Source: an uncultured Clostridia bacterium (GTDB taxonomy: Bacteria; Bacillota; Clostridia; Lachnospirales; Anaerotignaceae). Taken from it: a stretch of DNA of 64,000 bases. This document shows positions 44,068 to 52,685 of this stretch, one piece after another. Positions within the stretch are counted from its first letter, which is position 1, and the number at the start of each line of letters is the position of its first letter. The notes below the pieces were generated by a model, which worked only from the letters and a program-made list of their open reading frames with translations, did no database searches and was not told the origin of the DNA. Made by a program: the position numbers and the translations under genes. The stretch covers positions 38,185 through 102,184 of the forward strand of contig CALWSR010000006.1 of assembly GCA_944384265.1 (NCBI GenBank), in the 5' to 3' direction.

Positions 44068-44918
44068 TGCATGAAGGCAGACTGCTTTTTAAATACCTTC
44101 AGCTTTTATCTATCCTATTTTCCGGCCCCTCCTACTTCAGCATATCATACAATTCTGTTTTTTTCCATTGATTTTAGAAACAGCCCACAATGAAATTGTA
44201 TAGACCAAACCATGCTCTATGCCATATTCCATTAAAAAATGGAATAGCAGACCTTTGTTTTTATAAAAGCCGTGATAACAGAGCAATATTTTAAAAAATC
44301 ACATTATTTTTTATTAAAATCATTCCTTTCTATTCCATGAGCAGCAGCATTTTATCTGCATATATTTTTAAAACACTTGTCTATATTTCTATTGCCAGCT
44401 ATTTATAAATTTTCTACAAAAATAAAAAATGGTTTTACAGCAAAGCATAAAAAATAATCTTTTTTTAAGCAAAAGAATTTTCATATTTTTTTATGTGTTA
44501 TATTATATAAGCAAGTGGTATAGTCATAAAGCCTTTTTGATGCTTTCGTTGCTGTTGTTTTCCTTTGAGCAAAATAAATGCTTTTCATAGAAACAATATA
44601 AAAACACTGCTGTATTTCATAACATGAAAATACTATCTTTTTTCATGTTTAAAGCAGGCATTTATATATAAATGCAATGGAAAAGTCTAAAAGCATTTGC
44701 CGGCAATCATATCTATATCATACTATTTTATATTTATAAATATTTTTTTAGTTAAAGATATATCTATTATAATTTTAATATATATCTATTAGTACGATAT
44801 TATATATTTTTTATCCATATAATAGTAATATACATTTTGAAATATCATTTTAAGATGTGTTACATTGATATGGTGTTGTTTACAAATATCACAATAGGGT
44901 TGCTGTTACTTTCTTTGA

Positions 44919-45058
44919 AAAAAATGAACCAAACAGCTTAGGCTTTTTTCCATACTTTTTCCTTTTGCACTCTATGAAGGGGGAGAAATGTGAAGCACTG
45001 ATTTTGGCTGCAAAATCAATATTTTATAGCCTTCTATTTCATATGAAAGCAACAGAAT
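44919..45058 (-). repeat. Dispersed repeat family, copy C
   Basis: On the forward strand it carries CCAAACAGCTTAGG, then CACTGATTTTGGCTGCAAAA (which contains a GATTTTG/CAAAATC hairpin) and ends ATGAAAGCAACAGAATTTTA. The same blocks in the same order occur in copy D. It ends a few bases before the XRE gene start, so it forms that gene's 5' leader. Confidence 0.65.
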
Positions 45059-45064
45059 TTTATT

Positions 45065-45439
45065 TTGAAAGAGGGGGATAGTATATTTAATGCAAAAATA
45101 TTTGGAAAAAACATAAAAAGCCTCAGAAAAAGCAGAGAACTGAGAATACTGGATATTTCAGAAAAAATCAACATCAACGAGTCTTATTTAGGACAGATTG
45201 AAAACGGAAGAAAAGTGCCATCTGTTGATATTTCTCTGTCTATTGTAAACTACTTCGGACTGGACTTTGAGCTTCTTTTGCAGCCCGAGGGCATGGAACA
45301 AAGCAACAATCTATTGCTTCATAACATTATCAATGAATTTTCAAAATTAAACCCTGATGAAAAACAATTTGTTTATGATACGCTGTTATTGTACTTTCGC
45401 ACTAAGGAGAAATGGATATGTATGACACAATTACACTAG
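45065..45439 (+). CDS. XRE-family regulator, first of a pair
   Basis: About 124 residues with an HTH_3 domain near the N-terminus (FGKNIKSLRKSRELRILDIS, INESYLGQIENGRKVPSVDI) and a helical C-terminal tail (NNLLLHNIINEFSKLNPDEK). The only standard start is the TTG at 45065; AGAGGGGG lies inside the first codons, so initiation could be a few codons further on at a rare codon. The second XRE gene begins inside its 3' end. The pair sits upstream of the retron locus; a regulatory link to it is possible but not shown. Confidence 0.8.
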   Translation: MKEGDSIFNAKIFGKNIKSLRKSRELRILDISEKININESYLGQIENGRKVPSVDISLSIVNYFGLDFELLLQPEGMEQSNNLLLHNIINEFSKLNPDEKQFVYDTLLLYFRTKEKWICMTQLH

Positions 45440-45780
45440 GTAAAAAAATTGTATACTTCAGAAAGCAAAAAAATCTATCTCAAGCAGATTTAGCCAAGCA
45501 AGCAGCCACATCACAAAGCAACATTTCCAATCTGGAAAATGGTAAAAATAAATTTAACATTGCAAAGCTATCAAACATTGCTGATATTTTGGAAACAACA
45601 TTGGATATATTGCTGTTTGAATCCATTGAAAGATATCATAACACTTCTGTTGCTTCCTGCTTTTATGACAAACAGTTTTTTTATCTTATTTCTCTTTTTC
45701 AACATGAAGACCTTTTATATACCTCTCTCTTTTTAAATCACTTTGCAAGATTAAAATGCCATTCTTCAAAAAATACATAA
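45418..45780 (+). CDS. XRE-family regulator, second of a pair
   Basis: A 120-residue protein with HTH_3: LGKKIVYFRKQKNLSQADLA, KQAATSQSNISNLENGKNKF, ADILETTLDILLF. The C-terminal half is hydrophobic and unrelated to the first regulator. I use the ATG at 45418 (AAGGAG 8 bases before); an in-frame ATG at 45412 is too close to that site. It overlaps the first XRE gene by 22 bases, so the two are coupled. A terminator follows at 45838. Confidence 0.85.
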   Translation: MYDTITLGKKIVYFRKQKNLSQADLAKQAATSQSNISNLENGKNKFNIAKLSNIADILETTLDILLFESIERYHNTSVASCFYDKQFFYLISLFQHEDLLYTSLFLNHFARLKCHSSKNT

Positions 45781-45837
45781 ACCATTCTTTTCTCATTTTG
45801 AAAGGCTTTGTTTTGAAGCATATCACTGCAGCATAAC

Positions 45838-45867
45838 AAAAACCCCTACAAAATTAGGGGTTTTTCC
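45838..45867 (+). terminator. Terminator after XRE pair
   Basis: AAAAACCCCT (45838-45847) pairs with AGGGGTTTTT (45856-45865). The remaining bases to 46258 hold a further terminator and no gene. Confidence 0.85.
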
Positions 45868-46151
45868 TCAAAATCGTTATAAAATATTTTATTATGACAA
45901 TATTTTCATATCATTTTCATGCCAATCCTTGTTATACAGCTTGGCTCCATAAAACGACTGTGATGTATTGTGCATTGGATATGGCCATACACTTCTGCTA
46001 AAACAAACACTTTATTTCTTTCACAGCATTTTTCTATTCTCCACAATTTTTGCTGCGCAGTATTTTGCTAAAATAGCAAATGATATGCACACTCCTTTTT
46101 TCTGATATCATAATTTATGAAAACCAAAATAATATGCTGTATTGCAAAACA

Positions 46152-46180
46152 AAAAAGGCTTCTTATACGGAAGCCTTTTT
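46152..46180. terminator. Second terminator-like hairpin upstream of the retron RNA
   Basis: AAAAAGGCTTC (46152-46162) pairs with GAAGCCTTTTT (46170-46180). It isolates the retron transcript from upstream readthrough. Confidence 0.7.
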
Positions 46181-46258
46181 CATCATCTCTATTTCATATG
46201 CAAAAGTGGCATAGTACATTTATAAAAATCCATATCATAATGATAAAAAAGAACAGGC

Positions 46259-46452
46259 TAGATTTTCTGCTAACAAATATCGACTCTGTTCTGACACTTT
46301 AGCACCGTGCCGATACCGTGCTATTCACCGTAGGATACTGTTGCAATAGCACGGTATCGGTTCACGGTGCGAGTTGCGCAGAACATGGTGGTGTGTTGGC
46401 TATAAACAGACAACCTTGGGGCTTCCCCAAAGCATTTAGACCAGAAAATCTA
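46259..46452 (+). ncRNA. Candidate retron msr-msd RNA
   Basis: TAGATTTTCTG (46259-46269) and CAGAAAATCTA (46442-46452) are perfect 11-bp complements about 170 bases apart, the size and spacing expected of retron a1/a2. CTAA/TTAG just inside extends the helix past a two-base bulge. Within it, TGTTCTG (46287-46293) pairs with CAGAACA (46379-46385). That stem encloses a very long hairpin: GCACCGTG plus CCGATACCGTGCTATT (46302-46325) with AATAGCACGGTATCGG, TT bulge and CACGGTGC (46345-46370). Smaller stems follow (TTGGGG/CCCCAA at about 46416-46430). It precedes the three-gene operon with the reverse transcriptase by 181 bases. The assignment is mine, from structure and position. Confidence 0.72.
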
Positions 46453-46633
46453 ACCTTTTTTATACAGTATAGCACAAATTTAAAAAAAGTCAATCAATTT
46501 TTTTACATATTTTTCAATTATATCCATAAAACCACTTGAAAATATACCAAAAAAATGTATAATTTTATAATATGAATGGTTAAAAAGCATAAAAACAAAA
46601 AATATCCTATCAGAAGGGAAGGGATTTACAAGA

Positions 46634-49435
46634 ATGAAAAATCTGACTCCTCATCAGAAGCAAAGGATTTGGAAAGGGGGCATAGAGCCTCTTCGTACCA
46701 TTTTTCTTTTGGGAATAGACAACCAGAAAAACCCTTGCTTAGTGATTTTGTATGGAAGACATAAAATACAGATGGTTTTACAAAACCATTACTATCATCA
46801 TGAATGTATATTGGAACCAAGCGTTAGATACACCCATTATGCTGTATTCCATGGTATGAACGGACATTTGCCCTCTGTTATAAAAACCTATTATCATGAA
46901 GAAAAGAATTTGCTTCTTCATCACAGAGGCTACAAGACTATGCAGTTCACATGGGAAAGGATTCCAGAACAGCTCCACCGCTGGCGGCGTGTTGACATCA
47001 TTGACCCAAAATATATCATTCCATCCTTCTATCCATTTGAGCAGAATGTGGTTTTTAATTATTATCAAGAAAATCGTTATGAAGACTACGTTGCTCTTTT
47101 AAAGCACCATAACATCACATTTCATGGCTGCCAGCTCATAGAAAATCCAAGCACACTCTTTGGCTTTTCACCAGAAAGCCCCTACTATGAAAATATTTTT
47201 CATATGTTTTTGCAGCAGCGGCTTTATGCAAGAAAAAAGCATTTGAACCAATTTATAAAAAAGAATCCTTCTGTGGAGGATTATAAAAAAATTTTAAGTA
47301 TCGCAAGCGTGGAGCTGGCCTGCGGCATTTTTCAAGAACTGTCTGTACAAAAAAATCCCATATTGCTGGAAACGGCACAGCAAATTTTGCACAGCAATGA
47401 GCTGTGGGCAAAAGAAGCGTATCATAATGGATTAAGGCGTTGTATCCACCAATATATCAATCTGTTTGATGAGGCATTGGTGCAGGAACAAAAAAACTCC
47501 ATTTATGAAAGACTGCCTGAAATGGATTTTCACATCAAAAGATTAAATTGGTATAACACAATATTAGAGGGAGAAGCATTGCAGCAGCATCTAAATCAAC
47601 CTTTTGCTTACGACGAGCTTCGTCACAGCTATCCTCCTGTATTTGGACGGCAAGTGCTATATGAAAGAAATACTTATACAGACGGCAAGGATTTTTATAA
47701 CATCCCTTTTAAAGATACCATACAAAGGGCAAGAGCCTATGACATGGCTGACGCCCTTGGCAAAATTGCCTATTATCTTGATGCCCCCAGAACCAGCACT
47801 TATTTAAAAGCAATCGGCAAAGGCGGCGCATATCGATACTATGTACGCTATATCAGAAGAGTCCTTGATGAATATAAATCCACAGACGAATCAAAATTTA
47901 TGGCTGCAGTCAAAGAAATGCTGACTAGCTACACAGACAATGACAATGTTCTATACCAAACTGCCCTTTTTGGAAATTATTTTTTCAATTACTATTTTAG
48001 GATAAAAACCGACAACGGCTTCTCATACAGCTATAACGACAATGACCCAATATGGCACAAACACATAGAGGACATGGTTTATATTGCAAAAAATGCACAA
48101 GCACTGCCTGTTCATGAATTTTGCTATGCCATACTCAAAACCCACAGCTTTGATGACTATCCAATACAAGAGCTGATTGTATTGGCTCAAATCCCCCATG
48201 AGGAAACTGCAAAATTTTTTGAAGTAGCATTATTTACCAAATTAGAAACACTTCAAGAATTTGATGCAAAGCTTATGATTGCATTGATGAAAAGCAAATC
48301 AGCAAACATACAAAATGCTGCCAGCCAATATTTTGTCAGAACAAATGGAAAATTTACGCCGGAAAATATTGCAGCTTTATTTTCTCCGGCCACAGCAGAT
48401 ACATGGTATGATGTGATACAAAGCAATATCAATGCATTTACGACGGAGGAATATATTGCATTTATCAAAATCATGACTGGAAAAAATGATTTCTTTTTAA
48501 AATCAGAAAAGGAAGCTGCCTTTTCTGATGATATAAAAGAATTATTGCAGTATACAACAAATAAGCTGGAAGCAGCTTCCATTGAGGAGCAACAGCAGCT
48601 GCTGCAATATTTTATTGCATTGCTGTCTAAAAATACCAAATGGGCAGACATCATTGGCCAAATGGCAGAAAACATACTCTTTTTTATGCCCTATCCTACA
48701 TTAAAAGATAGTTTAGAGCAAATTTCTTTAGAGCATGATGCACTTTCGGAAAAAAATTATCATGCCATGGTGTTGCTAAAAGCCATCAAAACAGATGCTT
48801 TTCCAAAGGACAGCTACCTATTGTCCATATTGGATACAGCCTCTGCAAGGCTTGTCAAAACACTGACAGAGGTCATATACGCTCAAAAAGAAGCATTGTC
48901 CCAAAAAAATGCAACCCTTCTGCTTCTTTTGGAATGCAATGTCTATTCCTTAAACAAAATTGCACAAACGGTTTTTGAAGCCATGGAAATAGAAAAAAGA
49001 GAAAAAATGCATATGCTTTTATTGGATTCCCCTGTACAAAAGGTATATCAATATGGACTGGAAAAGCTGGACAGCTGGTATGAGGGCAAAATTCCCAAGG
49101 CGTTTATTGTCCGTATGCTGGAGCATCCTTGTCTTTCTGTGCAATCCTATGTTTGTGAAAAAATGGAATATGCACTTTCTCATTTAGAGCAGTCACAGCC
49201 GGATATATACGTTTATTATGCCAAAACACTGCTTTATCTGCCAAATAAGGCCTCCAAAAGCAAGGAATATGTATACAGCACATTGATTCCCTTTTTACAG
49301 CATTATCCTGAAAAAAGAAATGAAATTGAGGCCATATTGCTGGACATTGGCAGTACAAATACAAAATTTCAGGCTGAAAAGGCACTTGTGGCATTTGCCC
49401 AAATTCAGAAGGAGGTATGTCATTTATGCAAGTAA
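46634..49435 (+). CDS. Retron accessory protein, large helical-repeat (ARM/HEAT-like)
   Basis: A 933-residue soluble protein. The N-terminal ~150 residues are mixed, with strands such as NPCLVILYGRHKIQMVLQN and an Arg/Trp-rich segment. The rest is almost all helices in 35-45-residue pairs, the texture of an ARM/HEAT-type solenoid, ending FQAEKALVAFAQIQKEVCHL. No nuclease, ATPase or membrane signature was found. GAAGGGAAGGGA precedes the ATG. Its stop overlaps the next gene by 10 bases and the reverse transcriptase follows that, so all three form one operon. From memory, retron type XIII carries an ARM-repeat protein in this position; the effector role is inferred from that. Confidence 0.75.
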   Translation: MKNLTPHQKQRIWKGGIEPLRTIFLLGIDNQKNPCLVILYGRHKIQMVLQNHYYHHECILEPSVRYTHYAVFHGMNGHLPSVIKTYYHEEKNLLLHHRGYKTMQFTWERIPEQLHRWRRVDIIDPKYIIPSFYPFEQNVVFNYYQENRYEDYVALLKHHNITFHGCQLIENPSTLFGFSPESPYYENIFHMFLQQRLYARKKHLNQFIKKNPSVEDYKKILSIASVELACGIFQELSVQKNPILLETAQQILHSNELWAKEAYHNGLRRCIHQYINLFDEALVQEQKNSIYERLPEMDFHIKRLNWYNTILEGEALQQHLNQPFAYDELRHSYPPVFGRQVLYERNTYTDGKDFYNIPFKDTIQRARAYDMADALGKIAYYLDAPRTSTYLKAIGKGGAYRYYVRYIRRVLDEYKSTDESKFMAAVKEMLTSYTDNDNVLYQTALFGNYFFNYYFRIKTDNGFSYSYNDNDPIWHKHIEDMVYIAKNAQALPVHEFCYAILKTHSFDDYPIQELIVLAQIPHEETAKFFEVALFTKLETLQEFDAKLMIALMKSKSANIQNAASQYFVRTNGKFTPENIAALFSPATADTWYDVIQSNINAFTTEEYIAFIKIMTGKNDFFLKSEKEAAFSDDIKELLQYTTNKLEAASIEEQQQLLQYFIALLSKNTKWADIIGQMAENILFFMPYPTLKDSLEQISLEHDALSEKNYHAMVLLKAIKTDAFPKDSYLLSILDTASARLVKTLTEVIYAQKEALSQKNATLLLLLECNVYSLNKIAQTVFEAMEIEKREKMHMLLLDSPVQKVYQYGLEKLDSWYEGKIPKAFIVRMLEHPCLSVQSYVCEKMEYALSHLEQSQPDIYVYYAKTLLYLPNKASKSKEYVYSTLIPFLQHYPEKRNEIEAILLDIGSTNTKFQAEKALVAFAQIQKEVCHLCK

Positions 49436-51180
49436 ATTATAAATATGCAAGCCCTTCTCAATGCAGCCAATACAATGACAAAACAACATTGGGCTTTAGC
49501 CCTGATTTATCCCGTGAGGAAACCGTTTCTTTTTTAGGCAGACTAAAGCAGCCCTTGTTGTTTCGGGACGCCATGCTTATGCTTAGAGAAATTGTCATTT
49601 CTGATGCAAGCCAAAAAACAAAGGAAAGACCGGAATATTTTCAATGGCTGAATCAGGAAATAGAAAGGCGTCTAAAAGAACATATCCCAAATATGAGAGA
49701 GGCCCTGCAAAAGGAAATAGATGTCTGTGATGCTGATTTGCAAAAGCAAAAAGAGGAATTGGAAAAGCTTTTGGATATAAAAAACAATCTGCAAAAAGAA
49801 ATAGACGCCTATGACAGCTGGAGTGATTATAAAAAAATAGAAAAAGAATTTTGGAAATTTATCAAAGAAAGAGATTATGATTTGTGGTTTGTGCTGGACC
49901 CTGTCATTACAGTACATAAAGACCAGGTTTCTTTTGAGGCTTTTTCTGTTGACGAATCTATCTATGGCTGTTTGTCTGTGGATATCAATGCATTTGATTT
50001 ACTTCAGCCGCCCAAGCTTGGTACAACCAACATTGATTTTTCGGCAAAGCTGGAAAAAGAAATGCAGCGCTTTCGCAGTTACAGCCATGTTACATTGTCA
50101 GTCAATCCTGACGGCTTTATCGTTGATAACCAGATTGTTCCCGAATATGTGGAAAAGAAAATAGATTTGCCGGAAACATGGATAAAGGGATTTAATCAGG
50201 TTTCCTGTGCCGCCGTATTGGATGGCATTGAAATAGAGCTTCTCCCCTCAGATATGTACGATATTTGTGCATTTTTAAGAAAGCATAGGGAGAAAAAAAG
50301 CCCCCGTTATATGAAATGGATATTTGTGCCAAATGAAAAAATACAAATTGTGTTTGAACCCTTTGGCACCACACTGACATTAAATGCCGTTTATCATGGC
50401 AACCAAAAAAGAGAAGAAAAAATTTGGGGCAGAAGACGCTGGCTTGTGGCAGAAAAATTGATTCCCATATCCAAATCATTTTTTATCCGTTTTTTAGGCT
50501 TTGGTATGCCTCAGTTCATTCGTGCAGATATGGGAATGCTGCAAATGACCATTGGCTTTTCCTCCTGGTCCTCTAATGACTGGGTAAAGGGTACTGCCTT
50601 TCATATTATGGCCGGCTTTACAGGAGAAGGCAATTATGAGCAGGTTTATGGGCTTTTAAAAGAGGAACGGGCTTTGTCTATGGAGGAAATTTTCAATGCT
50701 TTTCCAAATGTCAAAAAAGATGTGGTACAGTCAGGCATTGGTATGCTGTTTCGAAGGGGAGAAGGCTATTTTGACATGATTCATAACAAGGTACGCTTTC
50801 GTCAGCTTTGCAATTCCCCCATTCCTGCAAATCTTTATGAAATCACAGACATGGAATGGAAGGTAAAAAAATACAGCAAGCATACATTTGACAATATGAC
50901 CATAAAATACACCCCCAAACACGAATTTATATTCTCCACAGCATATAAAGAAGGAAATACATCTGTTTTTCATCATACAGAAATTGTAATTGACCAGGAT
51001 GGTCAAATTGAAAATCTAAATTGCAGCTGCTATGCATTTCAAAGAGGCGAAAGAAATATTTCTCAGCCCTGTGCCCATATTTTGGCACTTTATATCGCCT
51101 CCTTTAAGCTGCTGAAGCTGAAAAATTTGGAGTACAACAAAGAATATAAAATCAATGATATTATGGAGATGTTGCTATAA
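49426..51180 (+). CDS. Retron accessory protein with winged helix and SWIM zinc finger
   Basis: A 584-residue protein. A coiled-coil stretch lies at about 90-125 (ADLQKQKEELEKLLDIKNNL). A winged-helix-like part lies near 410-460 (LSMEEIFNAFPNVKKDVVQS, GIGMLFRRGEGYFDMIHNKV). A SWIM finger follows, CSC at about 533-535, 13 residues, then CAH (C549, H551), the CxCxnCxH pattern that binds zinc and usually nucleic acid. AAGGAGG lies 10 bases before the ATG at 49426; an ATG at 49417 is only one base from it. It overlaps the helical-repeat gene by 10 bases and the reverse transcriptase by one. This matches the WHSWIM partner I remember for retron type XIII. Confidence 0.82.
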   Translation: MQVNYKYASPSQCSQYNDKTTLGFSPDLSREETVSFLGRLKQPLLFRDAMLMLREIVISDASQKTKERPEYFQWLNQEIERRLKEHIPNMREALQKEIDVCDADLQKQKEELEKLLDIKNNLQKEIDAYDSWSDYKKIEKEFWKFIKERDYDLWFVLDPVITVHKDQVSFEAFSVDESIYGCLSVDINAFDLLQPPKLGTTNIDFSAKLEKEMQRFRSYSHVTLSVNPDGFIVDNQIVPEYVEKKIDLPETWIKGFNQVSCAAVLDGIEIELLPSDMYDICAFLRKHREKKSPRYMKWIFVPNEKIQIVFEPFGTTLTLNAVYHGNQKREEKIWGRRRWLVAEKLIPISKSFFIRFLGFGMPQFIRADMGMLQMTIGFSSWSSNDWVKGTAFHIMAGFTGEGNYEQVYGLLKEERALSMEEIFNAFPNVKKDVVQSGIGMLFRRGEGYFDMIHNKVRFRQLCNSPIPANLYEITDMEWKVKKYSKHTFDNMTIKYTPKHEFIFSTAYKEGNTSVFHHTEIVIDQDGQIENLNCSCYAFQRGERNISQPCAHILALYIASFKLLKLKNLEYNKEYKINDIMEMLL

Positions 51181-52640
51181 TGGGTACAAGAGATGAATAT
51201 AGAAAACAAGTACATCAAATGGGCAAAAAGGAATTTACTTTTCTAAAAATGCAGGAATATGGCTTTTGGCCAAGTCATTTGCCAACACCTTATGAGCGTC
51301 AGCAAAATGAAACCCAAGAGGACTTTGAAGCCAGAAAACAGCTTTTGGAAAGCTTCCAAAAGCTTTCTGAGCAAGTTGCAGAGGCCTATGAACAAAAACG
51401 AGAAATTGAAAAAAAGCTCTCTTCCTTGCAAAAGCAATACCAAAACACACAGGATTATGAAAAAATGCGCTCTGTGGTAGCACAGGAAATGATGAAAGAA
51501 TCCATTGCCAAAAGAGCGGAAAAAAAAGCCCAAAGAGAACTGCAAAAACAGCAAAAGGCCCAAGCATGGCAAAAAAAGAAATCTGAAAACATACTCTTTG
51601 TCGGCAGAGGATATTCCTCTCTTTTATGCAAAAAGGAAACAGACATACAAAAGCTTACAAAAAATCATCTCCCTGTCATACAAACAGATAAGGAGCTGGC
51701 AGAACTGCTGCAAATAGAATATAACACATTGCGTTATTTGACATATCACAGAGATGTCATTACATTTGACCATTACTACCGCTTTGATGTTCCCAAAAAA
51801 AGCGGCGGCACACGGCACATTGCCGCCCCAAAAACACAGCTGAAAAAAGCACAAAGACAAATATTGGAGCAAATACTGCAAAAAATAGAGCTTTCTGATG
51901 CGGCTCATGGTTTTATCAAATCAAAATCTATACTTACCGGGGCCAAAGCCCATACCACAGGCCCCGATTTGTTAATCAACATAGATTTAGAGGACTTTTT
52001 TCCCACCATCACATTTGAGCGGGTAAGGGGTATGTATCAGTCCTTTGGCTATTCCGGCTACATTGCATCCCTTTTGGCAATGCTTTGCACCTATTGCGAA
52101 AGAATGCCCCTTGCCATCAAAGGAGAAACAAAATATATTAAAACTTCTCCAAGAATATTGCCCCAAGGCTCCCCTGCCAGTCCTATGATTACCAATATTA
52201 TTTGCAAAACCATGGATAAGCGTATTTATGGTCTGTGCCAAAAGCTAGGATTTACTTACACCCGCTATGCCGACGATATGAGCTTTAGCCACAGTGGAAA
52301 AAATGAGGAGCCTGCCATTGGCAGCTTTTTAAACAGCCTTGCCAAAATCATAGAATCAGAGGGCTTTCATATCAAAAAAGAAAAAACACATATTTTAAGA
52401 AAAAACAATAGACAATATGTTACCGGTATTGTTATCAATCATAACCAAATCGGTGTTCCCAGAAAATGGGTAAAAACACTGCGGGCTTCCATTTACAATG
52501 CAGAAAAGCTAAAAAATACAGGCACACCTGTGCCAAACCAAACCAAACAGGAAATTGCAGGTAAAATCACATGGCTAAAAACAGTCAATGCAGTCAGATA
52601 TGAAAAAATGATACAAAAGGGCATGGCAGTGTTAAAATAA
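51180..52640 (+). CDS. Retron-type reverse transcriptase with long N-terminal extension
   Basis: A 486-residue reverse transcriptase. Residues 1-150 are an unusual, highly charged, largely coiled-coil extension. The polymerase follows: a fingers segment (YYRFDVPKKSGGTRHIAAPK), AAHGFIKSKSILTGAKAHTT with GAKAH like the retron NAxxH motif, catalytic LLINIDLEDFF (Asp 269), LPQGSPASPMITN, FTYTRYADDMSF (Asp 365 and 366) and QYVTGIVIN with the VTG motif of retron enzymes. It lacks the maturase domain of group II introns. The start codon overlaps the stop of the SWIM gene (TAATG). It should make msDNA from the RNA at 46259-46452. Confidence 0.9.
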   Translation: MGTRDEYRKQVHQMGKKEFTFLKMQEYGFWPSHLPTPYERQQNETQEDFEARKQLLESFQKLSEQVAEAYEQKREIEKKLSSLQKQYQNTQDYEKMRSVVAQEMMKESIAKRAEKKAQRELQKQQKAQAWQKKKSENILFVGRGYSSLLCKKETDIQKLTKNHLPVIQTDKELAELLQIEYNTLRYLTYHRDVITFDHYYRFDVPKKSGGTRHIAAPKTQLKKAQRQILEQILQKIELSDAAHGFIKSKSILTGAKAHTTGPDLLINIDLEDFFPTITFERVRGMYQSFGYSGYIASLLAMLCTYCERMPLAIKGETKYIKTSPRILPQGSPASPMITNIICKTMDKRIYGLCQKLGFTYTRYADDMSFSHSGKNEEPAIGSFLNSLAKIIESEGFHIKKEKTHILRKNNRQYVTGIVINHNQIGVPRKWVKTLRASIYNAEKLKNTGTPVPNQTKQEIAGKITWLKTVNAVRYEKMIQKGMAVLK

Positions 52641-52685
52641 AAATACCGCATCAAAAATACAGTAAGCAAAGGAAGGGGTTTTATT

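Larger units (their letters stand above)
43782..45064. other. Long gene-free, A/T-rich stretch before the XRE pair
   Basis: Nearly 1.3 kb with no gene I can support. It holds the terminator at 43826, a short tandem repeat at 44023, very A/T-rich sequence around 44700-44830 and the dispersed repeat copy C at 44919. Confidence 0.6.

Noticed and set aside
46302..46370. Insertion-sequence or MITE inverted repeat
   Set aside because: The 24-bp stem lies inside the longer a1/a2-closed structure and has no target duplication or transposase, so a retron RNA fits better.
51180..52640. Group II intron or DGR reverse transcriptase
   Set aside because: No maturase/domain X, VTG motif present, and no intron domain V or template/variable repeats seen nearby.
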